NCBI RefSeq assembly: GCF_029167645.1
Contig: NZ_CP119147.1
Coordinates: 3,410,001-3,474,000, forward strand
Length of the DNA stretch: 64,000 nucleotides
DNA from: Streptomyces sp. AM 2-1-1
GTDB lineage: Bacteria; Actinomycetota; Actinomycetes; Streptomycetales; Streptomycetaceae
Direction: 5' to 3'
The stretch's first letter is position 1; each line of letters starts with the position of its first letter. The position numbers were made by a program, and so were the translations under genes. Below, piece by piece: positions 42,166 to 51,912 of this stretch. The notes under the pieces were generated by a model. It was not told the DNA's origin. It was given only the letters and a program-made list of their open reading frames with translations, and did no database searches.

Positions 42166-43992
42166 ATGGGGCACTACAAGTCGAATCTCCGCGACATCGA
42201 GTTCAACCTCTTCGAGGTGCTCGGGCGCGACAAGCTGTACGGCACCGGACCGTTCGCGGAGATGGACGTCGAGACCGCGAAGAGCATCCTCGACGAGGTC
42301 ACCCGCCTCGCGGAGAACGAGCTCGCCGCCTCCTACACCGACGCCGACCGCACCCCGCCGGTCTTCGACCCCGCGACCCACACCGCACCGGTCCCGGAGA
42401 CCTTCAAGCGGTCGTACCAGGCGTTCATGGACTCCGAGTACTGGCGCCTGGGCCTCCCGGAGGAGATCGGCGGCACCACCTCCCCGCGCTCCCTGATCTG
42501 GGGCTACGCGGAGCTGCTGCTCGGCGCGAACCCGGCCGTCTGGATGTACTCCTCCGGGCCCGCGTTCGCCGGCATCCTGCACGCCGAGGGCAACGACGCG
42601 CAGAAGAAGATCGCGGAGATCGCCGTCGAGAAGCAGTGGGGCTCGACGATGGTGCTGACCGAGCCGGACGCCGGTTCGGACGTCGGCGCCGGCCGTACCA
42701 AGGCGGTCCAGCAGGCCGACGGCTCCTGGCACATCACGGGCGTGAAGCGCTTCATCACGTCCGGCGAGCACGACATGTCGGAGAACATCCTCCACTACGT
42801 GCTGGCCCGCCCCGAGGGCGCCGGACCGGGCACCAAGGGCCTCTCGCTCTTCCTCGTCCCGAAGTACCACTTCGACTGGCAGACCGGTGAGCTGGGCGAG
42901 CGCAACGGCGTCTACGCCACGAACGTCGAGCACAAGATGGGCCTCAAGGCCTCCAACACCTGCGAGATGACCTTCGGCGACCAGCACCCCGCGCAGGGCT
43001 GGCTGATCGGCGACAAGCACGACGGCATCCGCCAGATGTTCATGATCATCGAGTTCGCCCGGATGATGGTCGGCACGAAGGCCATCGCCACCCTCTCCAC
43101 CGGCTACCTCAACGCGCTGGAGTACGCCAAGGAGCGCGTCCAGGGCTCGGACCTGTCGCAGTTCATGGACAAGACCGCCCCCAAGGTCACCATCACGCAC
43201 CACCCCGACGTGCGCCGCTCCCTCATGACGCAGAAGGCGTACGCCGAGGGCATGCGCTCCCTGGTGCTGTACACCGCCTCCGTCCAGGACGCGATCCAGG
43301 TCGAGGAGGCCGCCGGCGGGGACGCCAAGGCGCTGCACGGCCTCAACGACCTGCTGCTGCCGATCGTGAAGGGCTACGGCTCCGAGCGCTCCTACGAGCA
43401 GCTCGCGCAGTCGCTGCAGACCTTCGGCGGCTCCGGGTACCTCCAGGAGTACCCGATCGAGCAGTACATCCGCGACGCCAAGATCGACACCCTCTACGAG
43501 GGCACCACGGCCATCCAGGGCCAGGACTTCTTCTTCCGGAAGATCGTCCGCGACCAGGGCGCCTCCCTCAACACGCTCTCCGAGGAGATCAAGAAGTTCC
43601 TCGCCGGCGCCCAGGGCAACGACGAGCTGGCCCCCGCGCTGGACTCCCTCGCCAAGGCGGCCGTGGACCTGGAGGCGATCGTCGGCACGATGATCAACGA
43701 CCTCACCGCGACCGGCGAGGACGTGAAGAGCATCTACAAGGTGGGGCTCAACACCACCCGCCTGCTGCTCGCCTCCGGCGACGTCGTCGTCGGCTACCTC
43801 CTCCTCAAGGGCGCATCGGTCGCCGCGGAGAAGCTGCCGACCGCCTCCGGCAAGGACATCGCCTTCTACCAGGGCAAGATCGCGGCCGCGAAGTTCTTCG
43901 CCGCCAACGTCCTGCCCGGCGTCTCGACCGAGCGCGTGCTGGCCGAGTCCGTCGACAACTCCCTGATGGAGCTGGACGAGGCCGCCTTCTAG
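42166..43992 (+). CDS. acyl-CoA dehydrogenase (FadE/DmdC-like, long form)
   Basis: A 608-residue flavoenzyme with an N-terminal helical domain, beta barrel and C-terminal helices plus an extra C-terminal domain of about 160 residues typical of the FadE5/DmdC group. Signatures: [18 protein letters not shown] near 165-182, [11 protein letters not shown], and the catalytic Glu in [15 protein letters not shown] near 446. It oxidises acyl-CoA to 2-enoyl-CoA, passing electrons to ETF. Substrate chain length is not evident. ATG 42166 has GGAGCC upstream. No electron-transfer partner is adjacent. Confidence 0.92.
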   Translation: MGHYKSNLRDIEFNLFEVLGRDKLYGTGPFAEMDVETAKSILDEVTRLAENELAASYTDADRTPPVFDPATHTAPVPETFKRSYQAFMDSEYWRLGLPEEIGGTTSPRSLIWGYAELLLGANPAVWMYSSGPAFAGILHAEGNDAQKKIAEIAVEKQWGSTMVLTEPDAGSDVGAGRTKAVQQADGSWHITGVKRFITSGEHDMSENILHYVLARPEGAGPGTKGLSLFLVPKYHFDWQTGELGERNGVYATNVEHKMGLKASNTCEMTFGDQHPAQGWLIGDKHDGIRQMFMIIEFARMMVGTKAIATLSTGYLNALEYAKERVQGSDLSQFMDKTAPKVTITHHPDVRRSLMTQKAYAEGMRSLVLYTASVQDAIQVEEAAGGDAKALHGLNDLLLPIVKGYGSERSYEQLAQSLQTFGGSGYLQEYPIEQYIRDAKIDTLYEGTTAIQGQDFFFRKIVRDQGASLNTLSEEIKKFLAGAQGNDELAPALDSLAKAAVDLEAIVGTMINDLTATGEDVKSIYKVGLNTTRLLLASGDVVVGYLLLKGASVAAEKLPTASGKDIAFYQGKIAAAKFFAANVLPGVSTERVLAESVDNSLMELDEAAF

Positions 43993-44039
43993 GCGACGCG
44001 ACCGGCGGACGCGGGTCCGCCCAGCCCGACGACCAGCGA

Positions 44040-44082
44040 CGGCCCGCCCCCCTGCGGCGCACACCCGGGGGGGAGCGGGCCG
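44040..44082. terminator. terminator-like hairpin after acyl-CoA dehydrogenase
   Basis: CGGCCCGC (44040-44047) pairs with GCGGGCCG (44075-44082), extended inward by runs of C and G. It lies 48 bp after the stop. Confidence 0.55.
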
Positions 44083-44172
44083 CCGCCGTCCCACCCCCGC
44101 GGAACGGCGGGCCGGGCGGCGCGGCGGGACGACCGTGAATCCTCCGCAACAGGCGTCGTTACAGTGAAGAAC

Positions 44173-45480
44173 ATGAGTTCCTCCCACCACTTCGACAGGT
44201 CTCACACCGACGACCTGATGGCCTTCCTCGCCGCCAGCCCCTCGCCCTACCACGCCGTGGCCAACACCGCCGCCCTCCTGGAGAAGGCAGGGTTCCGGCA
44301 GGTCGAGGAGACAGCGGCCTGGGACGCGACGAGCGGCGGGAAGTACGTCCTGCGCGGCGGCGCCGTCATCGCCTGGTACGTCCCCGAAGGCGCCGCCCCC
44401 CACACCCCGTTCCGTATCGTCGGCGCCCACACCGACTCGCCCAACCTGCGGGTCAAGCCGCTGCCCGACACCGGGGCGCACGGCTGGCGCCAGGTCGCCG
44501 TGGAGATCTACGGCGGGACCCTGCTCAACACCTGGCTCGACCGGGACCTCGGCATCGCGGGACGGCTCTCGCTGCGCGACGGCACCGACGTGCTGACCTC
44601 GATCGACCGCCCGCTGCTGCGCGTCCCGCAGCTCGCCGTCCACCTGGACCGCGCGGCCAACACCGACGGCCTCAAGCTCGACCGCCAGAAGCACATGCAG
44701 CCGGTCTGGGGCCTGGGCCGGGTGGAGGAGGGCGATCTCGTCCGGTTCGTCGCCGAGGAAGCGGGGGTCGACCCGGAGGACGTGGCCGGCTGGGACCTGA
44801 TGGCGCACGCCGTCGAGAAGCCCGCCTACCTGGGCCGCGACCGGGAGCTGGTGGCCGGCCCCCGGATGGACAACCTCCTCTCCGTGCACGCGGGCGCCGC
44901 CGCGCTCGCCGCCGTCGCCCGGCGGCACGCCTCCGAGGGCACCGCGCTCCCGTACATCCCCGTCCTCGCCGCCTTCGACCACGAGGAGAACGGCTCGCAG
45001 TCCGACACGGGCGCCGACGGCCCGCTGCTCGGCACGGTCATGGAGCGCTCCGTCTTCGCCCGGGGCGGCGGTTACGAGGACCGCGCCCGCGCCTTCGCCG
45101 GGACCGTCTGCGTCTCCTCCGACACCGGCCACGCGATCCACCCCAACTACGCGGAGCGCCACGACCCGACGCACCACCCGGTCGTCAACGGCGGGCCGAT
45201 GCTGAAGGTCAACGTCAACATGCGGTACGCCACCGACGGCAGCGGCCGCGCCGTGTTCGCCGCCGCGTGCGAGCGGGCGGGCGTGCCGATGCAGACGTTC
45301 GTCTCCAACAACGCGATGCCGTGCGGCACGACGATCGGTCCGATCACCGCCGCGCGCCACGGAATCCAGACCGTGGACATCGGCGTGGCGATCCTGTCGA
45401 TGCACAGTGCCCGCGAACTCTGCGGCTCCGACGACCCGTTCCTGCTGGCCAACGCCCTGACCGCCTTCCTGCGGGGCTGA
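44173..45480 (+). CDS. apeB: M18-family aminopeptidase
   Basis: A 435-residue metallopeptidase removing N-terminal residues (M18, aspartyl-aminopeptidase/ApeB group). Zinc-site motifs are present: VGAHTDSPNLRVKP (His near 77), AFDHEENGSQSDTGADG (Asp/Glu pair), VCVSSDTGHAIHPNY and SNNAMPCGTTIGPI. ATG 44173 has GAAG four bases upstream, and the GTG at 44164 is a possible alternative adding MKN. No signal peptide is present. It stands alone after the acyl-CoA dehydrogenase terminator-like hairpin. Confidence 0.9.
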   Translation: MSSSHHFDRSHTDDLMAFLAASPSPYHAVANTAALLEKAGFRQVEETAAWDATSGGKYVLRGGAVIAWYVPEGAAPHTPFRIVGAHTDSPNLRVKPLPDTGAHGWRQVAVEIYGGTLLNTWLDRDLGIAGRLSLRDGTDVLTSIDRPLLRVPQLAVHLDRAANTDGLKLDRQKHMQPVWGLGRVEEGDLVRFVAEEAGVDPEDVAGWDLMAHAVEKPAYLGRDRELVAGPRMDNLLSVHAGAAALAAVARRHASEGTALPYIPVLAAFDHEENGSQSDTGADGPLLGTVMERSVFARGGGYEDRARAFAGTVCVSSDTGHAIHPNYAERHDPTHHPVVNGGPMLKVNVNMRYATDGSGRAVFAAACERAGVPMQTFVSNNAMPCGTTIGPITAARHGIQTVDIGVAILSMHSARELCGSDDPFLLANALTAFLRG

Positions 45481-45593
45481 CGGCCGCCTCCGGGCCCCGG
45501 GCCCAACCTCCCTGACTGACATGGTTGTTGCCGGGCCGGGTACGCGATCCGTACACGGGCCGGAACCACCGGGCCGTCGAGGAGGCGGGAATC

Positions 45594-45821
45594 ATGGGAC
45601 TCGGAGGATGCATTCTCCTGATCGGTGCCGGAGCGGTACTGGCGTTCGCCACCGACTGGCAGATCGACACCGTCAACGTCGACCTGGTCGGCTGGATCAT
45701 GATGCTCGTCGGCCTCATCGGCGTCTTCGCCTACATGAGCATCGCGCGGCGCCGCCGCATGATCGTGCCGCCCACCACCACGGTCGTCCCGAGCGCGGAG
45801 GACGAGAAGCGCTACCTGTGA
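45594..45821 (+). CDS. DUF6458-type small membrane protein
   Basis: A 75-residue protein with two helices, GGCILLIGAGAVLAFATDW (about 4-22) and VDLVGWIMMLVGLIGVFAYM (about 28-48), around the conserved turn DTVNVDLVGWI, and a basic-then-acidic cytoplasmic tail. This matches, from memory, DUF6458, a small actinobacterial membrane family of unknown function. ATG 45594 has GAGGAGG upstream. It is convergent with the NHL/thioredoxin gene across a hairpin. Confidence 0.8.
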   Translation: MGLGGCILLIGAGAVLAFATDWQIDTVNVDLVGWIMMLVGLIGVFAYMSIARRRRMIVPPTTTVVPSAEDEKRYL

Positions 45822-45871
45822 CGGGGGCGCCGGTGGAGCGGCGGCCGGTGCACCGGCCGCGGGAACGGCGA

Positions 45872-45909
45872 AGGGCGCGGAGAGGGTAGGACCTGCCTCT
45901 CCGCGCCCT
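45872..45909. terminator. hairpin between convergent genes
   Basis: Arms AGGGCGCGGAGAG (45872-45884) and CTCTCCGCGCCCT (45897-45909) pair perfectly. A separate 20-bp perfect palindrome GCGGCCGGTGCACCGGCCGC lies just before at 45841-45860. Confidence 0.7.
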
Positions 45910-45925
45910 CGTCGTGCCCGGACGG

Positions 45926-47770
45926 TCAGGCGTCGTCCATGCCCGCCAGCACCAGCGGCAGCCGGGCCACCCCGTCCGCCGTCACGACGACGGGTACGCC
46001 CCAGTCCTGCTGGTGGACGTGGCAGGCCGGGTACTCGTTCGCCGGGTCGTCGTCGCAGGACGCCGCCATCGCCGACACGTGCAGGATGCCCTCGGTGACC
46101 CCGTCCGCGAGCACCAGGTCGCGGAAGAGGTCCGTCCCCGCGCCCGACCCCCCGGCCAGCAGTTCCGGCGGGGTCGAGGAGACCAGCAGCCGGGTGGAGG
46201 GGCCGTACCGCAGGTCGAGCTTCTGACCCGCGGGCGCCTGGAAGACCACGTCGAGCCGGAGCTTCCCGGCCGCGATCCCGGTGGCCGCGCGCTGGGTGCG
46301 GTGCGCCCCGCCGTCCACCACGAGCGCCTCCTCGGGCAGCCGCAGCCGGGTCAGCCGGTGCCGCGCCGACTCCACGACCACCAGGTCCCCGTCGACCAGC
46401 ACGGCGTCGCTCGGCTCCCGCAGATCGGTGGCGAGCGTGGTCACCTCGCCGCTCGCCGGGTCGAAGCGCCGCAGCGCGTTGTTGTACGTGTCCGAGACCG
46501 CCACCGAACCGTCCGGCAGCGCGGTGACCCCCAGCGGGTGCTGGAACAGCGCCTGCCCGGCGGCCCCGTCCCGGTGCCCGAAGTCGAAGAGCCCGGTGCC
46601 CACCGCCGTGGTCACCACGCCCTCCCGGTCGACGAAGCGCAGCGCCGAGGTCTCGGAGTCGGCGATCCACAGCCGCTCGCCGTCGGGGGAGACCGCGAGG
46701 CCGGAGGGCTGCGCGAACCACGCCTCGGCGGACGGACCGTCGACGAGACCCTCGTTGGTGGTGCCCGCGGCGACCTGGACGGTGCCGCTCGCGGGGTCGT
46801 ACGTCCACAGCTGGTGCACGCCCGCCATGGCGATCCAGAGGCGGTCACCGAACCAGGCGACGTCCCACGGCGAGGAGAGGTTCACCTCGCGCGCCGAACC
46901 CGAGGTCGAGGAACCCTGCCACCACTGGTCACCGGTGCCGGCGAGCGTCACCGTACGGCCGGTGGTGAGGTCGAGGGCGCGCAGCGCGTGGTTGACGGTG
47001 TCCGCGACGGCGATCCGGCCGTCCGGCAGCACGGTGAGGCCCTGCGGCTCGCTGAACCGCACCTCGTCCCGCCCGCCGTCGGTGAAGCCGCGCTCGCCCG
47101 TGCCGTAGTGGCCGCGCACGGTCTCGCCGTCCGCCTCCAGCTCGACCAGGCGGTGCCGGGTGGTGTCCGAGACCAGGAAGCCGCCGTCCGGCAGGAGCAG
47201 CGCCTTGCCGGGGAAGCGCAGGTGGGTGGCGACCGGCTCGGGCGCGACGTACGGGCCGTCCCCGCGCCGCAGCGTGCCCTTCGCCGCGTGCTCGGCCTCC
47301 AGCTCGTCCACCAGCTTCGCGAGGGCGTGGGCGTGGCCCTCACCGGCGTGCTGGGCGACGACGTACCCCTCCGGGTCGACGACCACGAGGGTCGGCCAGG
47401 CGCGGACCGCGTACTGCTTCCACGTCGCGAGCTCCGGGTCGTCGAGCACCGGATGGTGCACCCCGTACCGCTCGACGGCGTCCACGACCGCCTGGTGCTC
47501 CGCCTCGTGCACGAACTTCGGCGAGTGCACGCCGATGATCACCACGGTGTCGCGGTGCTTCTCCTCCAGCTCGCGCAGCTCGTCGAGCACGTGCAGGCAG
47601 TTCACACAGCAGAAGGTCCAAAAATCGAGGACGACGATGCGTCCTCGCAGGTCAGCGAGGGTGTACTGCTGGCCGCCCGTGTTGAGCCAGCCGCCCTTGC
47701 CGATGAGCTCGGGGGCGCGGACACGGGCACGGTGGGGCGCGGGGGCGGGCGCCGGGACGGCATCGTTCAT
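45926..47770 (-). CDS. NHL-repeat thioredoxin-like protein (NHLRC2 type)
   Basis: A 614-residue protein. A thioredoxin fold (about 15-165) carries FWTFCCVNCLH with Cys54, Cys55 and Cys58, the CCxNC variant of NHLRC2 proteins. A six-bladed NHL beta-propeller follows (about 170-480) with repeats such as EPQGLTVLPDGRIAVADTVNHALR and QPSGLAVSPDGERLWIADSE. A small beta domain ends it with two further cysteines (ASCDDDPANEYPACHV). Human NHLRC2 is essential but its activity is unclear. A redox or scaffold role is inferred. No signal peptide. ATG 47770 stands after a long GC-rich gap. Confidence 0.87.
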   Translation of the reverse strand: MNDAVPAPAPAPHRARVRAPELIGKGGWLNTGGQQYTLADLRGRIVVLDFWTFCCVNCLHVLDELRELEEKHRDTVVIIGVHSPKFVHEAEHQAVVDAVERYGVHHPVLDDPELATWKQYAVRAWPTLVVVDPEGYVVAQHAGEGHAHALAKLVDELEAEHAAKGTLRRGDGPYVAPEPVATHLRFPGKALLLPDGGFLVSDTTRHRLVELEADGETVRGHYGTGERGFTDGGRDEVRFSEPQGLTVLPDGRIAVADTVNHALRALDLTTGRTVTLAGTGDQWWQGSSTSGSAREVNLSSPWDVAWFGDRLWIAMAGVHQLWTYDPASGTVQVAAGTTNEGLVDGPSAEAWFAQPSGLAVSPDGERLWIADSETSALRFVDREGVVTTAVGTGLFDFGHRDGAAGQALFQHPLGVTALPDGSVAVSDTYNNALRRFDPASGEVTTLATDLREPSDAVLVDGDLVVVESARHRLTRLRLPEEALVVDGGAHRTQRAATGIAAGKLRLDVVFQAPAGQKLDLRYGPSTRLLVSSTPPELLAGGSGAGTDLFRDLVLADGVTEGILHVSAMAASCDDDPANEYPACHVHQQDWGVPVVVTADGVARLPLVLAGMDDA

Positions 47771-48048
47771 GCCTCAAGGGTGCCACCCGTGCACGGATGC
47801 CCGGCACGCGCGGGCGGTGCCCCGGTTCTGGCCGCTTCCGGCCGGAACCGCTCGCGTGCAGCGCTCCTCGGACACCTCCGGACGGGTACCGCGAAGGCCC
47901 GGTCGGTCCGGGACGGGTACGTCCCTCACCGGGTGGAACGCCGGCCGGGTGAGCGGGACGCCCGTCGGGCCGGCCCCGGCCGGGTCGGGCCCGGGGGCGC
48001 CGCGCGCCCCTCACGCATTCCGGGGCGGGCTCCGGGAACCTGTCTCCC

Positions 48049-48537
48049 ATGAGACTTCTCGTACGCGAGCGACTGTTCGCCATCGGTGACGACTACTGGA
48101 TCGAGGACACCGAGGGCCGCAAGGTGTTCCTCGTCGACGGCAAGGCCCTGCGGGTACGCGACACCTTCGAGCTGAAGGACGCGAACGGGCGGGTCCTCGT
48201 CGAACTGCGGCAGAAGCTGATCAGCATCCGCGACACGATGATCATCGAGCGGGACGGCGAGGAGCTGGCCCGGGTCAAGAAGAAGCGCCTGTCGCTGCTG
48301 CGGAACCACTACCGGGTGGTGATGGCGGACGGCACCGAACTCGACGTCAGCGGCAAGATCCTCGACCGCGAGTTCGCCGTCGACCACGACGGCGCGCTGC
48401 TGGCCCAGATCTCCCGGCGGTGGCTCAGCATCCGTGACACGTACGGCATCGACATCGTGCGTGAGGACGCGGACGCCTCGCTGCTGATCGCGGTGGCGGT
48501 GTGCGTGATCGTGCTGGCGGAGAAGGAGCACGAGTAG
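48049..48537 (+). CDS. LURP-one/tubby-like domain protein
   Basis: A 162-residue protein made of the LURP-one-related (tubby C-terminal-like) beta barrel: MRLLVRERLFAIGDDYWIED, KVFLVDGKALRVRDTFELKD, LISIRDTMIIERDGEELA and the final hydrophobic helix SLLIAVAVCVIVLAE. The barrel repeats of RDT/SIRDT are typical. Such proteins are thought to bind phospholipids or act as membrane-tethered sensors. Function in bacteria is unknown. ATG 48049 has no marked ribosome binding site. It is a single gene. Confidence 0.82.
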   Translation: MRLLVRERLFAIGDDYWIEDTEGRKVFLVDGKALRVRDTFELKDANGRVLVELRQKLISIRDTMIIERDGEELARVKKKRLSLLRNHYRVVMADGTELDVSGKILDREFAVDHDGALLAQISRRWLSIRDTYGIDIVREDADASLLIAVAVCVIVLAEKEHE

Positions 48538-48643
48538 GGCGGCGGCTGAGGGACGGGGCGCGCAGAGGCGGGAGATACCGCGCGGCCGACCGACGACCGG
48601 TCGCACCGGAGCTCACCGCCAAAGTCGGGCCCCGCCCGACCCC

Positions 48644-49456
48644 TCACCCCACGGTCCCCGGCCGCTCCACCCCCAGCCGACGCCCCTTCAGCACCGGGAA
48701 CCGCTCCCGGGTCTTCTCCACCTCCGCCGGGTCGAACTCGACGCGGAGGATCTCCTCCTCCGCCCCCGCCTCACCGAGGATCTCGCCCCAGGGGTCGACC
48801 ACGAGGGTGTGGCCCGCCTGGGGGACGTCGGCGTGGGTGCCGGCGGTACCGACGGCGAGGACGTACGCCTGGTTCTCGACGGCGCGGGCCCGGGCGAGGA
48901 GGGTCCAGTGGGCCCGGCGGCGTTCGGGCCAGCCGGCGGGGACGACGAAGGTCTGGGCGCCCGCGTCGACCAGACCCCGGAAGAGCTCCGGGAAGCGGAG
49001 GTCGTAACAGGTGGCGAGCCCCAGGGTGGTGCCCGGGAGGGTGACGGTGACGAGCTCCTCGCCCGCGCCCATCAGGACCGCTTCGCCCTGGTCGAAGCCG
49101 AAGCGGTGGATCTTGCGGTAGGCGGCGACGCGCTCGCCCCGGGGGTCGAAGACGAGGGAGGTGTTGTAGAGGGTGCCGTCCTCGGCGCGTTCGACGAACG
49201 ATCCGGCGTGCAGCCAGACGCCCGCCTCGGCCGCCGCGCGGGACATCACCTCGTGGGTGGGGCCTTCGAGGGGCTCGGCCTCCTCGGCGAACCGGGTGAA
49301 GGCGAAAGCGCCCACCGGCCAGAGTTCGGGGAGAACCACCAAGTCGGCCGGATTCGGACCTGACACCTCGCCGGCAACGAGGGAAGCCACCCGCGCCCTA
49401 CGGTAATTGACGGGTTCATCCGGGTTTACCGCGATCTGGATGAGAGAGGCGCGCAC
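48644..49456 (-). CDS. nitrilase-superfamily amidohydrolase
   Basis: A 270-residue carbon-nitrogen hydrolase with the catalytic triad in order: Glu44 (VVLPELWPVG), Lys115 (YRKIHRFGF) and Cys150 (LATCYDLRFPELF). Length and the RFPELFR segment fit the Nit2/omega-amidase-like branch. The substrate could be an omega-amide or deaminated glutathione-type compound, not decidable here. GTG 49456 has only a weak GGTGG site. It is divergent from the DinB-type gene at 49669. Confidence 0.87.
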   Translation of the reverse strand: MRASLIQIAVNPDEPVNYRRARVASLVAGEVSGPNPADLVVLPELWPVGAFAFTRFAEEAEPLEGPTHEVMSRAAAEAGVWLHAGSFVERAEDGTLYNTSLVFDPRGERVAAYRKIHRFGFDQGEAVLMGAGEELVTVTLPGTTLGLATCYDLRFPELFRGLVDAGAQTFVVPAGWPERRRAHWTLLARARAVENQAYVLAVGTAGTHADVPQAGHTLVVDPWGEILGEAGAEEEILRVEFDPAEVEKTRERFPVLKGRRLGVERPGTVG

Positions 49457-49668
49457 ACTACCACCGTCCTGGCATTCGAGCCGTCAAACCGGCCTACGAT
49501 CGTCACACGAAAGCACTGCCGGGGTGCCTGCTCGCAGCGTAACTTGGAACTTTCCGAAGGAACGAACCTCCCACGCAGCTCGCCAGACAGCGCCGTCAGT
49601 GCCAGCCCGCCCGCCGCCAGCACTCCTGCACTCCAGCCCACGCACCGAAGAACCGCACGAGGGGTCCC

Positions 49669-50493
49669 GTGACCGTCCATCCCAGCCTCCAGACCTACGC
49701 CGATGCCTGGACCCACTCCATCGAGGCGATAACGGAGCTGGTGCTGCCGCTCGCCGAGGGGGACTGGAACCGCCGTACGCCGTGCCCCGCCTGGTCGGTG
49801 CGCGACATCGTGTCGCACATCATCGGCATGGAGTGCGAGCAGCTCGGCGACCCGCGCCCCATCCACACGCTGCCGCGCGACCTGTACCACGTGCGGAGCG
49901 ACATGGCGCGGTACATGGAGATGCAGGTCGACGTACGGCGCCACCACACCTCGCCCGAGATGACCTCGGAGCTGGAATACACGATCATCCGCCGCTCCCG
50001 GCAGCTGCGGAACGAGTCGCGTGCCCCGGAGACGATGGTCCGGGCGCCGCTGGGGGCGGAGCAGACGCTCGAAGTGGCGCTGCACATGCGGGCCTTCGAC
50101 GTGTGGGTGCACGAGCAGGACCTGCGCTGGGCCCTCGGGCAGCCCGGCAACCTCGACTCGCCGGGCGCCTTCGTCGTCCGCGACACCCTGCTCGAAGCCC
50201 TGCCGAAGGTCGTCGCCAAGGACGCGGGCGCCCCGGCGAACTCGGCGGTGGCACTCGACGTGCAGGGACCGATGGAGTTCCTCCGGACGATCCGGGTGGA
50301 CGCGAACGGCCACGGGTCGATCGACGGGTCGCCCTCCCTGGGCCCCGACGTCACCCTGGCGATGGACTGGGAGACCTACTACCGGCTGGCCTGCGGGCGG
50401 GTACGCCCGTCGACCGTCGCGGACCGGATCAAGGTCGAGGGCGACGAGGACCTGGCGGCGGCGATCCTGCACCGCTTCGCCGTGACCCCGTAG
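49669..50493 (+). CDS. maleylpyruvate-isomerase/DinB-fold mycothiol-dependent enzyme
   Basis: A 274-residue protein of the mycothiol-dependent maleylpyruvate isomerase (MDMPI) family. The N-terminal DinB four-helix bundle carries the metal-binding His50 (DIVSHIIG) and a second His in FDVWVHEQDLR (about 144-154). The C-terminal domain (about 185-274) includes the usual ACGRVRP segment. Mycothiol is the actinobacterial thiol, so thiol transfer or a stress role is likely. GTG 49669 has AGGGG upstream. The intergenic gap of 212 bp before it holds both divergent promoters. Confidence 0.85.
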   Translation: MTVHPSLQTYADAWTHSIEAITELVLPLAEGDWNRRTPCPAWSVRDIVSHIIGMECEQLGDPRPIHTLPRDLYHVRSDMARYMEMQVDVRRHHTSPEMTSELEYTIIRRSRQLRNESRAPETMVRAPLGAEQTLEVALHMRAFDVWVHEQDLRWALGQPGNLDSPGAFVVRDTLLEALPKVVAKDAGAPANSAVALDVQGPMEFLRTIRVDANGHGSIDGSPSLGPDVTLAMDWETYYRLACGRVRPSTVADRIKVEGDEDLAAAILHRFAVTP

Positions 50494-50604
50494 GCCCGCG
50501 ACTCCGTAGCCCGCGCCCCCGGGAGCCCGTCCCCCGCAGACCCGCAGGCCCGCCGCGGGACTCACGCCCACCGTGGCGGCGCTCGCCGGCTCCGGGACCA
50601 GCCG

Positions 50605-51912
50605 TCACACCGGTACGTGCACCGCTTCCACCCGGCTGATCACGTGGTGTTCGCGCTCCCGGGCGGCCGCCCGCTTCCGCAGCCGCAGGATCTGCACGGT
50701 GCCGAGCGCCTCCAGGAGGAACACCGAGGAGAACGCGATCGCGTAGTCGTCCCCGGTGGCGTCGAGCAGGACGCCGACCAGGAACAGCGTGGTCATCGAG
50801 GCGACGAAGCCGCCCATGTTGACGATGCCGGAGGCGGTGCCCTGGCGTTCGGGCGGGTTGGCGGGCCGCCCGAAGTCGAAGCCGATCATGGAGGCGGGAC
50901 CGCAGGCGCCGAGCACCGCGCAGAGCGCGACCAGCAGCCACATCGGGGCGTCGCCCGGGTGGAAGACGGCCGCCGCCCAGAAGAGCGCGGTCGCCCCGAC
51001 GGTGCCGAGGGCGAGCGGCAGCCGGGCCGCGTGGTGGCGGGCGATGATCTGCCCGTAGACCAGCCCCAGGGTCATGTTCGAGAGCACCACCAGGGTGAGC
51101 AGGCTGCCGGCCGTCCCCCGGCTCAGCCCCTGGTCCTCCACGAGGAAGGGCAGCCCCCACAGCAGCAGGAAGACCATGGCCGGGAACTGCGTGGTGAAGT
51201 GCACCCACATCCCGAGCCGGGTGCCGGGCTCCCGCCAGGAGGCGGCGATCTGACGGCGTACGTACGAGGCTCCGGCGTGCTCCACCGGCGGCGGCTCGTG
51301 ACCCTCGGGGTGGTCCCTGAGGAAGAGCAGCAGCAGCACCAGCACCACGACACCCGCCAGCGAGCTGCCGACGAAGGTCGCCGTCCAGCCGAACCCGTGC
51401 AGGGCGCGGGCGATGAAGAGGGTGGAGACGAGGTTGCCCGCCATCCCGCAGAGGGCGGCGACCTGTCCGATCAGCGGCCCGCGCCGGGCGGGGAACCACC
51501 GGCTGCCGAGCCGCAGCACGCTGATGAAGGTCATGGCGTCGCCGAGGCCGAGCAGCGCACGGGAGGCGAGCGCGGTGCCGTACGACGGGGAGAGCGCGAA
51601 ACCGAGCTGGCCGGCGGTGAAGAGGATCGCCCCGAAGGTGAGGACCCTCTTGGTGCCGAGCCGGTCGACCATCAGGCCGACGGGTATCTGCATCCCGGCG
51701 TAGACGAGCAGCTGGAGGATGGAGAAGGTCGACAGGGCGGAGGCGTTGATGTGGAACCGGTCCGCCGCGTCGAGCCCGGCGACCCCCAGGCTCGTACGGA
51801 AGATGATCGCGACGAAGTAGACGGCGACCCCGATGCCCCAGATCCGGGCGGCCCGGCTGCCGCCGGGCGGATCTCCGGGCAGGGAGAGGGTGGGTGCGGC
51901 TCCCGCACTCAT
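50605..51912 (-). CDS. MFS transporter
   Basis: A 435-residue, 12-helix major-facilitator protein. Motif A is visible in GLMVDRLGTKRVL near residues 77-90. Two six-helix halves are separated by the cytoplasmic loop around 195-225 (LRDHPEGHEPPPVEHAG). The fold and LGLGDAMTFISVLRLGSRWF are common in sugar-phosphate or organic-anion MFS families. The substrate is unknown. ATG 51912 overlaps the stop of the GntR gene in an ATGA arrangement, so the regulator is co-translated and probably controls this transporter. Confidence 0.87.
   Translation of the reverse strand: MSAGAAPTLSLPGDPPGGSRAARIWGIGVAVYFVAIIFRTSLGVAGLDAADRFHINASALSTFSILQLLVYAGMQIPVGLMVDRLGTKRVLTFGAILFTAGQLGFALSPSYGTALASRALLGLGDAMTFISVLRLGSRWFPARRGPLIGQVAALCGMAGNLVSTLFIARALHGFGWTATFVGSSLAGVVVLVLLLLFLRDHPEGHEPPPVEHAGASYVRRQIAASWREPGTRLGMWVHFTTQFPAMVFLLLWGLPFLVEDQGLSRGTAGSLLTLVVLSNMTLGLVYGQIIARHHAARLPLALGTVGATALFWAAAVFHPGDAPMWLLVALCAVLGACGPASMIGFDFGRPANPPERQGTASGIVNMGGFVASMTTLFLVGVLLDATGDDYAIAFSSVFLLEALGTVQILRLRKRAAAREREHHVISRVEAVHVPV

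Noticed and set aside
42151..45522. Minus-strand open frame of 1123 codons
   Set aside because: It covers the antisense of the acyl-CoA dehydrogenase and the aminopeptidase, with Val/Gly/Arg-rich nonsense sequence. Very long antisense frames are expected at this GC content.
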